The position numbers and the translations under genes are program-made. The notes beneath the pieces are model-generated. The model searched no databases, was not told where the DNA came from, and was given only the letters and a program-made list of their open reading frames with translations. 33,129 bases of DNA from Rhodospirillales bacterium (lineage in GTDB: Bacteria > Pseudomonadota > Alphaproteobacteria > Acetobacterales > Acetobacteraceae), in NCBI GenBank assembly GCA_947447625.1, contig CANFKS010000045.1, positions 1-33,129 of the forward strand. The letters run 5' to 3'. Shown piece after piece: positions 24,142-31,980 of the stretch; the first letter of the stretch is position 1; each line of letters opens with the position of its first letter.

Positions 24142-25785
24142 TTACTCCGCGGCCTGCACGGCGGCGGTGGCGTGCGTCATGACGAAGCCCTCATAACCCG
24201 CCGCGGCGATGGCCTCGCATTTTTCGCGATAGACGCCGACGCCGCCGATATAGGGCATGAAGACCTGAGGCTTGCCCGGAATATTGGCGCCCATGTACCA
24301 GGAGTTCGCCTGCGGATAGAGCGTGCGATGCGCGACGTCGTTGACATGGGCGACCCAGGCGTCCTGCGCAGCCTGATCCGCGTCGATGACGGATTTGCGA
24401 TTGGATCGCATCCACGCCAGGCACTCCGCGATCCAGTCCACATGCTGCTCGATGGAGACGATCATGTTGGACAGCACCGAGGGGCTGCCCGGTCCGGTGA
24501 TCATGAACATATTGGGCATCCCGGCTGTCATCAGGCCGAGATAGGTATGCGGCCCGGCAGCCCAGGAGTCGCGCAGCGTTGCGCCATTGCGGCCGTGGAT
24601 GTCGATTTTCAGCAGCGTGCCGGTCATCGCATCGAAACCGGTGGCGAAGATGATGGCGTCCAAGCCATAGGATTGGGCAGAGGTGTCGAGCCCGTCCGGG
24701 GTGATCTGGCTGATCGGCGTGTCGTGGAGGTCAACCAGGGTGACGTTCGGGCGGTTGAAGGTCTCGTAGTAGTGGGTGTCGACGCAGATCCGCTTGGTGC
24801 CGATCGGGTGGTTGGTGGGCAGAAGCTTCTCTGCAATCGCGGGGTCCTGCACGATGCTGCGGATTTTTTCGTGGACGAACGCGACCGCCGTGTCGTTGGA
24901 GGCCTTGTTCAGCGCCAGATCGTTGTAGGATTGCATGAAATAGGTGCCGCCGAGTTTCCAGCGCTGCTCATAATGGGCGCGGCGGTCGGCTTCGCTATCG
25001 GCAAGGGCTGATTTGTCGTTGAGCGGCGACAAAACGCCTGATCGGGTTTTGCGGGCCTCGGCACGACGGCGCGTGTAGTCACGTTTCCACTGGGCTTCGT
25101 ATTCGGCTTGGATCGGTGCATTGCGTGAGGGGATTGAGAAGTTCGGGGTGCGTTGGAAGACGTAGACATGCTTTGCCTGTGCCGCGATGACCGGGATGGA
25201 TTGGATCGCTGACGATCCCGTGCCGATCACGCCCACCACCTGATCGGTGAAATCGATCTCCTGATGCGGCCATTGGCCGGTATGGAAGGTGCGCCCTTTG
25301 AAGGTGTCGCGGCCCGCGATGTCGGGCATCCGCGACGAGGACAAGCACCCGGTGGCCATGATCACATGATGGGCGCGCACCGGTGCTGTGCTGTCGGTGC
25401 TGACGGTCCAGCAGGCGGTTGCCTCATCCCAGGATGCGGCCTGGACGCGGGTATTGAAGGTGATGTCCCGCCGCAGATCGAATGTGTCGGCGACGAAATT
25501 GGCATAGCGGAGGATTTCCGGCTGGCCCGAGAACAACTCGGACCATCGCCACGCCTGCTGGAGTTCGTCAGAGAAGCCGAAGGAGTATTGCATGCTCTCG
25601 ACATCGCAGCGTGCACCGGGATAGCGGTTCCAATACCAGGTGCCGCCCACGCCGGAGCCGGCCTCGATCACCTTGGCGCTCAGGCCGAGACCGCGGAGAC
25701 GGTGCAGCATATACATGCCGCCAAACCCGGCCCCGACTATCACAACATCGTGAATGCGCGCGCTCTCTGCGGCGTCTTGCGGCAT
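24142..25785 (-). CDS. Baeyer-Villiger type flavin monooxygenase
   Basis: This 547-residue FAD/NADPH monooxygenase has two dinucleotide folds: VIVGAGFGGMYMLHRL (FAD, residues 15-30) and VVGVIGTGSSAIQ (NADPH, about 183-195). Between them is an exact type I Baeyer-Villiger fingerprint FxGxxxHxxxWP, FKGRTFHTGQWP (162-173). The GGTWYWNRYPGARCDVES block is also diagnostic. Such enzymes insert oxygen next to a ketone, giving esters or lactones, as in cyclohexanone, steroid or terpenoid breakdown. AAAGGGGA precedes the ATG by about 6 bases. The immediate neighbours do not reveal the substrate, but the hydrolases and acyl-CoA enzymes elsewhere in the window would suit downstream steps. Confidence 0.93.
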   Translation of the reverse strand: MPQDAAESARIHDVVIVGAGFGGMYMLHRLRGLGLSAKVIEAGSGVGGTWYWNRYPGARCDVESMQYSFGFSDELQQAWRWSELFSGQPEILRYANFVADTFDLRRDITFNTRVQAASWDEATACWTVSTDSTAPVRAHHVIMATGCLSSSRMPDIAGRDTFKGRTFHTGQWPHQEIDFTDQVVGVIGTGSSAIQSIPVIAAQAKHVYVFQRTPNFSIPSRNAPIQAEYEAQWKRDYTRRRAEARKTRSGVLSPLNDKSALADSEADRRAHYEQRWKLGGTYFMQSYNDLALNKASNDTAVAFVHEKIRSIVQDPAIAEKLLPTNHPIGTKRICVDTHYYETFNRPNVTLVDLHDTPISQITPDGLDTSAQSYGLDAIIFATGFDAMTGTLLKIDIHGRNGATLRDSWAAGPHTYLGLMTAGMPNMFMITGPGSPSVLSNMIVSIEQHVDWIAECLAWMRSNRKSVIDADQAAQDAWVAHVNDVAHRTLYPQANSWYMGANIPGKPQVFMPYIGGVGVYREKCEAIAAAGYEGFVMTHATAAVQAAE

Positions 25786-25899
25786 CGTTCGTCCCCTTTG
25801 TCTGGCTCATTGCGGCCGGTCACAAAGTGAACCGTTCCTTGCCTCGTCGGTCAATTGTCCAATGTCGGAATCACGCCAGGGTTGCGTCGGTGGAAGGCA

Positions 25900-26223
25900 T
25901 CAAGATTTCCGTCCGGCTTTCCACATGCGCCACCGCCATGCGAGCCAGGCGACGCCGGCCGCCCCGAGGGCAACCGGTACCAGCATGAGGGCAAACCAGG
26001 CGAACACGGCGGCGATTGAAAGACCGATCGCGATCGCGGCAGCAAGCACGGCATAGCGGAACACCCGGTCGGCGATCGGTGTCGGCTTGGGCGCGACAAA
26101 CTGGCCATCGGGCGTCATGTCGATCGTCTCGGGGCCGGGGCGGCGAATGATGATCCTCATGGCGTTCAGCATGGCGCGTGGAACGGTATCGCTCAAGCGT
26201 CCGCTGGATGAAGCTTCGGTCAT
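25900..26223 (-). CDS. Small two-helix membrane protein of unknown function
   Basis: This protein of about 107 residues is not recognised. It has a hydrophilic N-terminus of some 55 residues (TIDMTPDGQFVAPKPTPIAD) and two closely spaced membrane helices (VFRYAVLAAAIAIGLSIAAV and ALMLVPVALGAAGVAWLAWR). The tail is basic (RWRMWKAGRKS). ATG 26223 is chosen; ATG 26259 is also possible, and neither has a clear ribosome site. It lies upstream of the monooxygenase gene on the same strand, with 114 bases between them, and is divergent from the amidase gene. Confidence 0.6.
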   Translation of the reverse strand: MTEASSSGRLSDTVPRAMLNAMRIIIRRPGPETIDMTPDGQFVAPKPTPIADRVFRYAVLAAAIAIGLSIAAVFAWFALMLVPVALGAAGVAWLAWRWRMWKAGRKS

Positions 26224-26287
26224 GCGGCGGTCCGCGCATTCAATCGCGCGCGCTGCCAAAGCGGCGTGGGGTTTTTGCGCGCTGTGA

Positions 26288-26325
26288 CCCGGTTCGAAAT
26301 TCGCCTGCTTGACGCTCGAACCGGG
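26288..26325. promoter_or_regulatory. Inverted repeat in divergent spacer before the amidase gene
   Basis: A perfect 10-bp inverted repeat, CCCGGTTCGA / TCGAACCGGG, is separated by 18 bases. It lies in the spacer between the small membrane protein (minus) and the amidase (plus). Arms of this length at about 28-base centre spacing could be an operator for a dimeric regulator, or an RNA stem. No regulator gene is adjacent. Confidence 0.4.
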
Positions 26326-26363
26326 CCGCGCCTAGAGCCTGTTGCGAAACGTGAGGCGGAGCT

Positions 26364-27776
26364 GTGACGAACATGGACCTTTGGCACCTCGATGCGACCG
26401 ATCTGTCGCGCCTGATCCGCACCGGGCGGGCTTCGGCGCGCGAGGCGACGGTTTCGTGCCTGGCGCGGATGGATGCGGTCAACGGCAAGCTCAACGCCGT
26501 GGTGCGCCGCTTCGACGAGGAGGCGCTGGCGACGGCCGATGCGGCCGATGCCGCCCGTGCGCGCGGCGAGGTGCTGGGCGCGCTGCATGGCGTGCCCGTG
26601 ACCGTAAAGGTCAACACGGATCAGAAGGGGCATCCGACCGACAATGGCGTGGTCGCCTTCAAGGATCTCATTGCGCCCGAGGACGCACCGGTGGTGGCCA
26701 ATCTGCGCCATGCCGGGGCGATCATCATCGGGCGGACCAATGCGCCGGCGTTTTCGATGCGGGCCTTTTCGGACAACGAATTGCACGGGATGACCTTCAA
26801 CCCGCGCGACAAGGGCACCTCGCCCGGCGGCTCCTCGGGGGGCGCGGGTGCGGCGGTGGCGGCCGGGATCGGGCCGATCGGTCATGGCAATGATATCGGC
26901 GGATCCGTGCGGATTCCGGCCTATTGCAACGGGATCGTCGGCCTGCGGGTCGGCCTCGGGCGCATTCCGGCATTCAGCCCGATGGCAGCCGCGGGGCGGC
27001 CGATCGGCGCGCAATTGATGGCGACGCAGGGGCCGCACACCCGCACGGTCCGCGATGCAAGGCTGTCGCTCGCGGTGATGGCCAAGGGCGATCCGCGGGA
27101 TACGCGATGGGCCGATGTGCCATTGATCGGCCCGCCGCCGAAGCGGCCGATCCGGGTGGCGCTGGTGCCGGAGATGCCGGGGGGCACGACCCATCCGGCG
27201 CAGGCCGCGGCCGTGCGCAAAGCGGGGCGCCATCTTGAGGCCGCCGGCTATGTGGTGGATGAGATCCTGCCGCCTGACATCGCGGATATTCCGGATATGT
27301 GGAATGTCATCGGCTCCAATGATCTGTTCCGCCAGCTCATGCCGATGATGGAGAAATATGGCGACGCGGCCGGCAAGACCTCGATGCGGCTGTGGCTTGA
27401 CCTTTGCCCGCCTTCCAACGACCCCGCTGCCGTGCTGGACACCTACGCCGCGCGGGATTTCCTGCTCTATCGCTGGCAGTGTTTCTTTCAGGACACGCCG
27501 CTGGTGATCCTGCCGACGCTGGGCGATCTGCCGCCGCCGCAGGGCCAGGATCTGACGCTGGAAGGCCAACGCAAAATCATCGACTCGCTCCGTCCCAGCT
27601 TTGTCGCCCCCTTCCTCGGATTGCCGGGTCTGGCGGTGCCGGTGGGTTCGCACGGGCCGTTGCGCACCGGGGTGCAGATCGTGGCCGGGCGGTTCCGCGA
27701 GGATCTCACGCTCGACGCGGGCGAGGTGATCGAGGCGGCGGAAGGCATCGTGGCGCCGATCGATCCTGCCTGGTGA
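26364..27776 (+). CDS. Amidase signature family hydrolase
   Basis: This 470-residue protein carries the full Ser-cisSer-Lys triad of the amidase signature family: K82 in VPVTVKVNTDQKG, cis-Ser S157 in SPGGSSGGAG and nucleophile S181 in GNDIGGSVRIPA. The 24-residue spacing between the serines equals that of fatty acid amide hydrolase. It cleaves a carboxylic amide; the natural substrate cannot be told. The absence of GatB/GatC neighbours and of GatA-specific features argues against a tRNA amidotransferase role. GTG 26364 has GAGG 7 bases upstream; ATG 26373 is the alternative start. The M81 metallopeptidase gene follows after 63 bases, so the two probably form an operon. Confidence 0.9.
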   Translation: MTNMDLWHLDATDLSRLIRTGRASAREATVSCLARMDAVNGKLNAVVRRFDEEALATADAADAARARGEVLGALHGVPVTVKVNTDQKGHPTDNGVVAFKDLIAPEDAPVVANLRHAGAIIIGRTNAPAFSMRAFSDNELHGMTFNPRDKGTSPGGSSGGAGAAVAAGIGPIGHGNDIGGSVRIPAYCNGIVGLRVGLGRIPAFSPMAAAGRPIGAQLMATQGPHTRTVRDARLSLAVMAKGDPRDTRWADVPLIGPPPKRPIRVALVPEMPGGTTHPAQAAAVRKAGRHLEAAGYVVDEILPPDIADIPDMWNVIGSNDLFRQLMPMMEKYGDAAGKTSMRLWLDLCPPSNDPAAVLDTYAARDFLLYRWQCFFQDTPLVILPTLGDLPPPQGQDLTLEGQRKIIDSLRPSFVAPFLGLPGLAVPVGSHGPLRTGVQIVAGRFREDLTLDAGEVIEAAEGIVAPIDPAW

Positions 27777-27839
27777 CGGCCTGATCTTCCACCACGCGAG
27801 CGCGCGGCGCACACTCGCGCCAACAGCCCGGAGCCCGAC

Positions 27840-29309
27840 ATGTCCATCCGCATCGCGTGCCTGATGTTCTCCCACGAAACCGTCACCTTCCTGGCCAACG
27901 ACACCACGAAGGCGGACTTCATCTATCCGGGCTCGCCCGCCAGCGGCGCGGCGCTGCTGAGTACCGATCCCGCGGGCTATATGGGGGGCTTCGTGAAAGT
28001 CGCGCGGGAGCACCAGGGGGTGGAACTGATCGGCATCGAATCGCCCTTGTTCCCCATCACCGGGACCGGTTCGGGCTGGGTGACGACAGACGCGTTCGAA
28101 CATTTCACCGGCCGCATGGTCGAGCAACTCCGCATGCAAGGCCCGTTCGATGGCGTGTATCTCTGCGTGCACGGCGCCATGGCGGTGCGCGGCGTGCCGC
28201 ATCCGGAGGCCGAGCTTGCGCGCCGCGTGCGCGACGCCGTCGGGCCGCAGGCCTGCCTGGCCGGCACGTTTGATCCGCACGGCAACGAGGACGACAAATT
28301 CCTCAGCCACGCCGATTTCGCCTTCTGCGTCAAATACTTCCCGCACTATGACAGCCGCCTGCAGGGCGAGCGGGCGGCGCGCATGATGATCCGCGCCATC
28401 CGCGGCGATTACGCGCCCTCAGCCGTCACCGTGAACGTGCCGATCCTCACCCCCACGGTGATGCAATGGACCGGTGCCTCGCCATGGATGGACCTGGTGC
28501 AGCGCGCCTTGGTGTGGGAGGCGCGGGAGCCCGACCTCTACGTCAACGTGTTTTTCGGCTTCCCCTGGGCGGATGTGCCCGATGCGGGCATGACGATCCA
28601 GGCGACCGCCAACGCCAATCCTGCGCTGGCCCGCAAGGCCGCGGACGACATGGCCGCCTATGCCTGGCGCAGGCGGGCCGAACTGGCCAGCGCCGCGCAG
28701 GTCCAGTCAATGGCCGAGGGGGTCCGCCACGCGGCCGAGGCGATGGCGGCGGGCCGGACGCCGATCGTGCTGGCCGATCATTCCGACCGGTCGGGCGCGG
28801 CCACCTTTCTGTTGCAGGAGGTGCTCGACCAGGGCCTGAGCGACACGGCGATCGCCACGATCGCCGATTCCGGCACCATCGCGGCCTATCGCAACGCCCG
28901 TCCCGGCACGCCGTTCGAGGGCAGCATCGGTGGCCGGCTGGACCCCTCGGCCGGCGCCGCCGTCATGCTGCGCGGCACCATCGCGGCAGGGGACTGGTCG
29001 GACAACAACCCGGCGCGACACTGGATGAGCATTCGCTTCGGCGACAACAACCTCGTGGTGCTGACGCCCTATCTCACGCAGATCATGGAACCCGAGGCTC
29101 TCGCGCGCTTCGGCATCGACACGGCTGCCTATAAGGCGTTCGCCATCAAGTCCCGCGTGCATTTCCGCCGCGGTTTCGATGACAGCGGATTCGCGCCGAC
29201 CATCCTGCTGGTCGAGCCGGATGCGCCGTTTCTGGGCACCATCCGGCTCGAAGCGCTGCCTTACGCGAACCTGAACCTGAAGGATTACTACCCCTATTCG
29301 CAGGGGTAG
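27840..29309 (+). CDS. M81 family metallopeptidase (MlrC-like)
   Basis: This 489-residue protein has both halves of the MlrC/M81 family: an N-terminal domain beginning RIACLMFSHETVTFL, and a C-terminal domain after LADHSDRSGAATFLLQEVLD. Likely metal ligands are in GTFDPHGNED and FPHYDSRLQGERAARM. The type enzyme, MlrC, hydrolyses linearised microcystin, but most relatives lie with amidases or ABC transporters and have unknown small substrates. The first motif usually contains E-T-N-T/S and here reads HETVTF. GGAG lies about 7 bases before ATG 27840. Its stop is 4 bases from the convergent yajC stop. Cotranscription with the amidase suggests sequential cleavage of one compound. Confidence 0.88.
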   Translation: MSIRIACLMFSHETVTFLANDTTKADFIYPGSPASGAALLSTDPAGYMGGFVKVAREHQGVELIGIESPLFPITGTGSGWVTTDAFEHFTGRMVEQLRMQGPFDGVYLCVHGAMAVRGVPHPEAELARRVRDAVGPQACLAGTFDPHGNEDDKFLSHADFAFCVKYFPHYDSRLQGERAARMMIRAIRGDYAPSAVTVNVPILTPTVMQWTGASPWMDLVQRALVWEAREPDLYVNVFFGFPWADVPDAGMTIQATANANPALARKAADDMAAYAWRRRAELASAAQVQSMAEGVRHAAEAMAAGRTPIVLADHSDRSGAATFLLQEVLDQGLSDTAIATIADSGTIAAYRNARPGTPFEGSIGGRLDPSAGAAVMLRGTIAAGDWSDNNPARHWMSIRFGDNNLVVLTPYLTQIMEPEALARFGIDTAAYKAFAIKSRVHFRRGFDDSGFAPTILLVEPDAPFLGTIRLEALPYANLNLKDYYPYSQG

Positions 29310-29313
29310 AGGC

Positions 29314-29649
29314 TCAGCCCTTGGCGGGCTTGCTGTCGTTGGCCGGCTTGGGGTTGATGACGGAGGCGATGGTGTCGCGCAGCACTTTGATGCGCACGCC
29401 CTCGGCGATTTCGACCTCGACGTCGTTGTCCTGCGCCTTGGTCACGGTGCCGATGATGCCGCCGCCGGTGACGACCTTGTCGCCCCGCTTGAGCGCGCCG
29501 AGCATCGCCTTCATTTCTTTCTGGCGCAGCTGCTGCGGGCGGATCAGCAGGAAATAAAACACGGCGAAGATGAGAACGAGCGGCGCGAATTGCACGACGC
29601 CGCCCATGAGGCCGGCGACATCCTGTGCGTAGGCGGGAGAGATGAGCAT
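29314..29649 (-). CDS. yajC: Preprotein translocase subunit YajC
   Basis: This 111-residue protein has the YajC plan: a short periplasmic N-terminus (LISPAYAQDVAG), one membrane helix (FAPLVLIFAVFYFLLIRP), the conserved LRQKEMKAMLGALKRGDKVV segment and GGIIGTVTKAQDNDVEVEIA. It is an accessory of the SecDF-SecYEG holotranslocon. ATG 29649 has GGAAG 9 bases upstream; the frame is open to 29712, but that would place a basic, non-family extension before the helix. It is divergent from the DUF815 ATPase, a common alphaproteobacterial pairing. secD and secF, normally directly downstream, are absent; a convergent M81 gene takes their place. Confidence 0.93.
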   Translation of the reverse strand: MLISPAYAQDVAGLMGGVVQFAPLVLIFAVFYFLLIRPQQLRQKEMKAMLGALKRGDKVVTGGGIIGTVTKAQDNDVEVEIAEGVRIKVLRDTIASVINPKPANDSKPAKG

Positions 29650-29763
29650 GAATCTGGCTTCCGGGTTGCGGTGATGTGGGCGGGACCATAGTTTCCGCCC
29701 CTCCCGCGTCAAGCGCCCATTCCACCGCCCTGCCCACTCCGACCTTCAGAAAGACCTTCCGCC

Positions 29764-30618
29764 ATGAATTCCGACCTGATCGCCCTTGCCACCCGCATCG
29801 CCGAGGCGCTGGAGCGCCTGGCCCCGCCGCCGGCCGCCAAAGTCGAACTGACCGATGCCGACGCCTTCGTCTGGCAGCCGCAGCCTGCCATGCTGATCCC
29901 GGTGGCCGCGGTCAGCCGCGTGGGGATCGACCTGCTGCTCGGCATCGACCGCGCCAAGTCGATCCTGCTCGAAAACACCATGCGCTTCGCCCAAGGCTTC
30001 CCCGCCAACAACACCATGCTGTGGGGCAGCCGCGGCATGGGCAAATCCTCGCTCGTCAAGGCGGCGCATGCGGCCTGCAACCAGGCGCTGCCCGGCAGTC
30101 TCGGGCTGATCGAAATCCATCGCGAGGATATCTCGACCCTGCCCGAGTTGCTGCGCCTGCTGCGCGCGGAAACCCGGCGCTGCCTGATCTTCTGCGACGA
30201 CCTGTCATTCGAGCGCGAGGACGCCGACTACAAGGCGCTGAAATCGGTGCTCGACGGCGGCATCGAGGGGCGGCCGGCCAATGTGCTGTTCTATGCCACG
30301 TCGAACCGCCGCCACCTGATGCCGCGCGACATGATCGAGAACGAGCGCGCCACCGCGATCCATGCCAGCGAGGCGACCGAGGAGAAGGTCTCGCTCTCCG
30401 ACCGCTTCGGCCTGTGGATCGGCTTTCACCCCTGCGACCAGGATACGTTCTTTGCGATGATCGACGGCTATGCCGATGCGCTCGGCCTCAAGATCGGCCG
30501 GGAGGACCTGCACAAGGGCGCCGTCGAATGGTCGATCACGCGCGGCGCGCGGTCAGGGCGGGTGGCGTGGCAGTATATCCAGGAGGTCGCGGGGCGGCTT
30601 GGCGTCGCGGTCGGCTGA
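29764..30618 (+). CDS. DUF815 family AAA-type ATPase
   Basis: This 284-residue P-loop protein of the DUF815 family has Walker A GSRGMGKS (residues 88-95), Walker B LIFCDDLSFE (141-150), sensor-like FYATSNRRHLMPRD and a C-terminal lid (GRVAWQYIQEVAGR). The N-terminal helix and the GIDRAKSILLENTMRFAQG segment are typical. The cellular role is not established. The gene is regularly found next to yajC, as here (114-base divergent spacer). Length is normal. Its stop codon touches a truncated copy of the interspersed repeat, and only 8 bases separate it from the convergent MFS stop. Confidence 0.9.
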   Translation: MNSDLIALATRIAEALERLAPPPAAKVELTDADAFVWQPQPAMLIPVAAVSRVGIDLLLGIDRAKSILLENTMRFAQGFPANNTMLWGSRGMGKSSLVKAAHAACNQALPGSLGLIEIHREDISTLPELLRLLRAETRRCLIFCDDLSFEREDADYKALKSVLDGGIEGRPANVLFYATSNRRHLMPRDMIENERATAIHASEATEEKVSLSDRFGLWIGFHPCDQDTFFAMIDGYADALGLKIGREDLHKGAVEWSITRGARSGRVAWQYIQEVAGRLGVAVG

Positions 30619-30653
30619 TCCCGCTCCTACTTTTTGTTTGATCGCCTGATCAG
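30618..30653 (+). repeat. Truncated copy of interspersed palindromic repeat
   Basis: The segment from ATCCCGCTCCTAC through GTTTGATCGCCTGAT to CAG matches 18209-18244 (right arm of hairpin 1, spacer and left part of the core), with small differences. It begins at the last base of the DUF815 stop and overlaps the 3' end of the MFS gene, so it supplies that gene's stop codon and about eight final codons. Confidence 0.75.
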
Positions 30654-31958
30654 CAGGAGAAAGGCCGGGATCAGGGCGGCGGCCGCATAGGTGCCGCCGA
30701 TCCCGGCGATGATCTGGCCCGGCGCGGTGCCGCCGGCCAGGGTCTGCATCAGCAGCATCAGCAGCGTGGCGCCCAGCATGAGGCCGAAGGTGCGGGTCAG
30801 GAGTGCGAGGCTGCCGGCGACCCCGCGATCCTGCGGCGGCAGCGAGCCGGTCACCTGATCGAAATTCGCCACCTGGAACAGGCCCTGGCCGAAGCCCTGG
30901 ATCAGCATCCCGGCCGCGAGGCCCGGCAGGGACAAGGTGGCGCCGGCGAGGATGGCGAGGCCCATGGCGGTGATGCCCAGGCCAATCCGGGTAAGCCGCA
31001 TCATGCCGGTCCGCGCGGCGATCCGCTCCGCCACAAGGGCCGCCAGCACCATGCCCAAGGGCGAGGCCGCGAGCAGCAGGCCGGTCGCGGCCGGGCTGAG
31101 ATCGGCCATCCGGGTGAGCAGGAAAGGCGCGAGCAGCAGGATCGAGAAGCCGGCGATATTGACGCCGACCGCCTCGATCAGGGCGCGGCCCAGCCGGGGG
31201 TCCGTGAAGTGCCGCAAGGCGATGAGGGGGGCTGCCTGGCGGCGTTCGACATGGATGAAGCCCCAGCAAGCCAGCACGGCGAGCGCCAAAGCGGGCAGGA
31301 TCCAGATGCTGAGGTCCCGCAACTGGTCGAGCCCGACGAGCAGGGCGGCGGTCGCGACCACCATCAGCCCGCCCCCCAGCAGATCAAAGCGCGGCGCAGT
31401 GCCCGGCCGGTTGGCGGGCAGCGCCCAGGCAAGGGCAAAGCTCACCAGAGCCAGCGGGATGCGGAATGCGTAGACCGCGCTCCAGCCCCAGCGCGCGACC
31501 AGCAGACCCGCCAGCGGGGGGCCAAGTGCGGCGCCGATGCCGAAGATCATGGTGTAGTAGCCGAGTACCCTGCTGCGCGCCTCGGGCGGGAAGGCGCCGG
31601 TGGCGAGCGCAGGGCCGACGCTCAGCACGAGCGCTGCGCCCACACCCTGCATTGCGCGCCCCGCCAGCAGCCAGCCATAGCTGGGCGCCATGGCGCACAT
31701 CACGAAGGCTGCAGCGCTCCAGGCGCAGCCGGCCAGGAACACGCGGCGATAGCCGAACAGGTCTCCCAGCCGGCCGCAGATCAGCATCAGGCTGGCGTGC
31801 ACGCCGACATAGCAGATCACCACCCATTTGATCTGCGGCACCGCAATGCCGAACGCCGCCACGATGGACGGAAATGCCAGATTGACCGTGGTGTCGAGCG
31901 GCACCAGCAAGGTGCCGAGGCCGATGATCAGCAGCCGCGTCCAGGGGCGCAGGGTCAT
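30627..31958 (-). CDS. MFS transporter, DHA2 (EmrB/QacA-like) family
   Basis: This 443-residue multi-helix exporter has DHA2 motif D1 (LVPLDTTVNLAFPSI), motif A (GRLGDLFGYRRVFLAG) and an antiporter motif C-like GIGAALGPPLAG. It probably exports small organic molecules by proton antiport; the substrate is unknown. ATG 31958 removes an unlikely Trp/Arg-rich N-terminal stretch that overlaps the upstream gene, and begins 22 bases after the serine hydrolase stop, suggesting an operon. The last residues (IRRSNKK) are encoded within a truncated interspersed repeat, so the original C-terminus may have been replaced by the insertion. Confidence 0.88.
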   Translation of the reverse strand: MTLRPWTRLLIIGLGTLLVPLDTTVNLAFPSIVAAFGIAVPQIKWVVICYVGVHASLMLICGRLGDLFGYRRVFLAGCAWSAAAFVMCAMAPSYGWLLAGRAMQGVGAALVLSVGPALATGAFPPEARSRVLGYYTMIFGIGAALGPPLAGLLVARWGWSAVYAFRIPLALVSFALAWALPANRPGTAPRFDLLGGGLMVVATAALLVGLDQLRDLSIWILPALALAVLACWGFIHVERRQAAPLIALRHFTDPRLGRALIEAVGVNIAGFSILLLAPFLLTRMADLSPAATGLLLAASPLGMVLAALVAERIAARTGMMRLTRIGLGITAMGLAILAGATLSLPGLAAGMLIQGFGQGLFQVANFDQVTGSLPPQDRGVAGSLALLTRTFGLMLGATLLMLLMQTLAGGTAPGQIIAGIGGTYAAAALIPAFLLLIRRSNKK

Positions 31959-31980
31959 GGTGACGGGCCCCGCGATGGGA

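Noticed and set aside
25890-25899. GGAAGGCATC resembling one arm of the repeat hairpin
   Set aside because: There is no matching second arm or loop nearby, and the similarity is only about nine bases.
26332-26345. CTAGAGCCTGTTGC as another end of the interspersed repeat in reverse orientation
   Set aside because: Only about nine bases agree with the repeat edge, and the following sequence does not match.
26220-28346. 708-codon open frame on the minus strand
   Set aside because: It is antisense to the amidase and M81 genes, which carry full catalytic motifs. This frame shows only Arg/His/Gly-rich shadow sequence.
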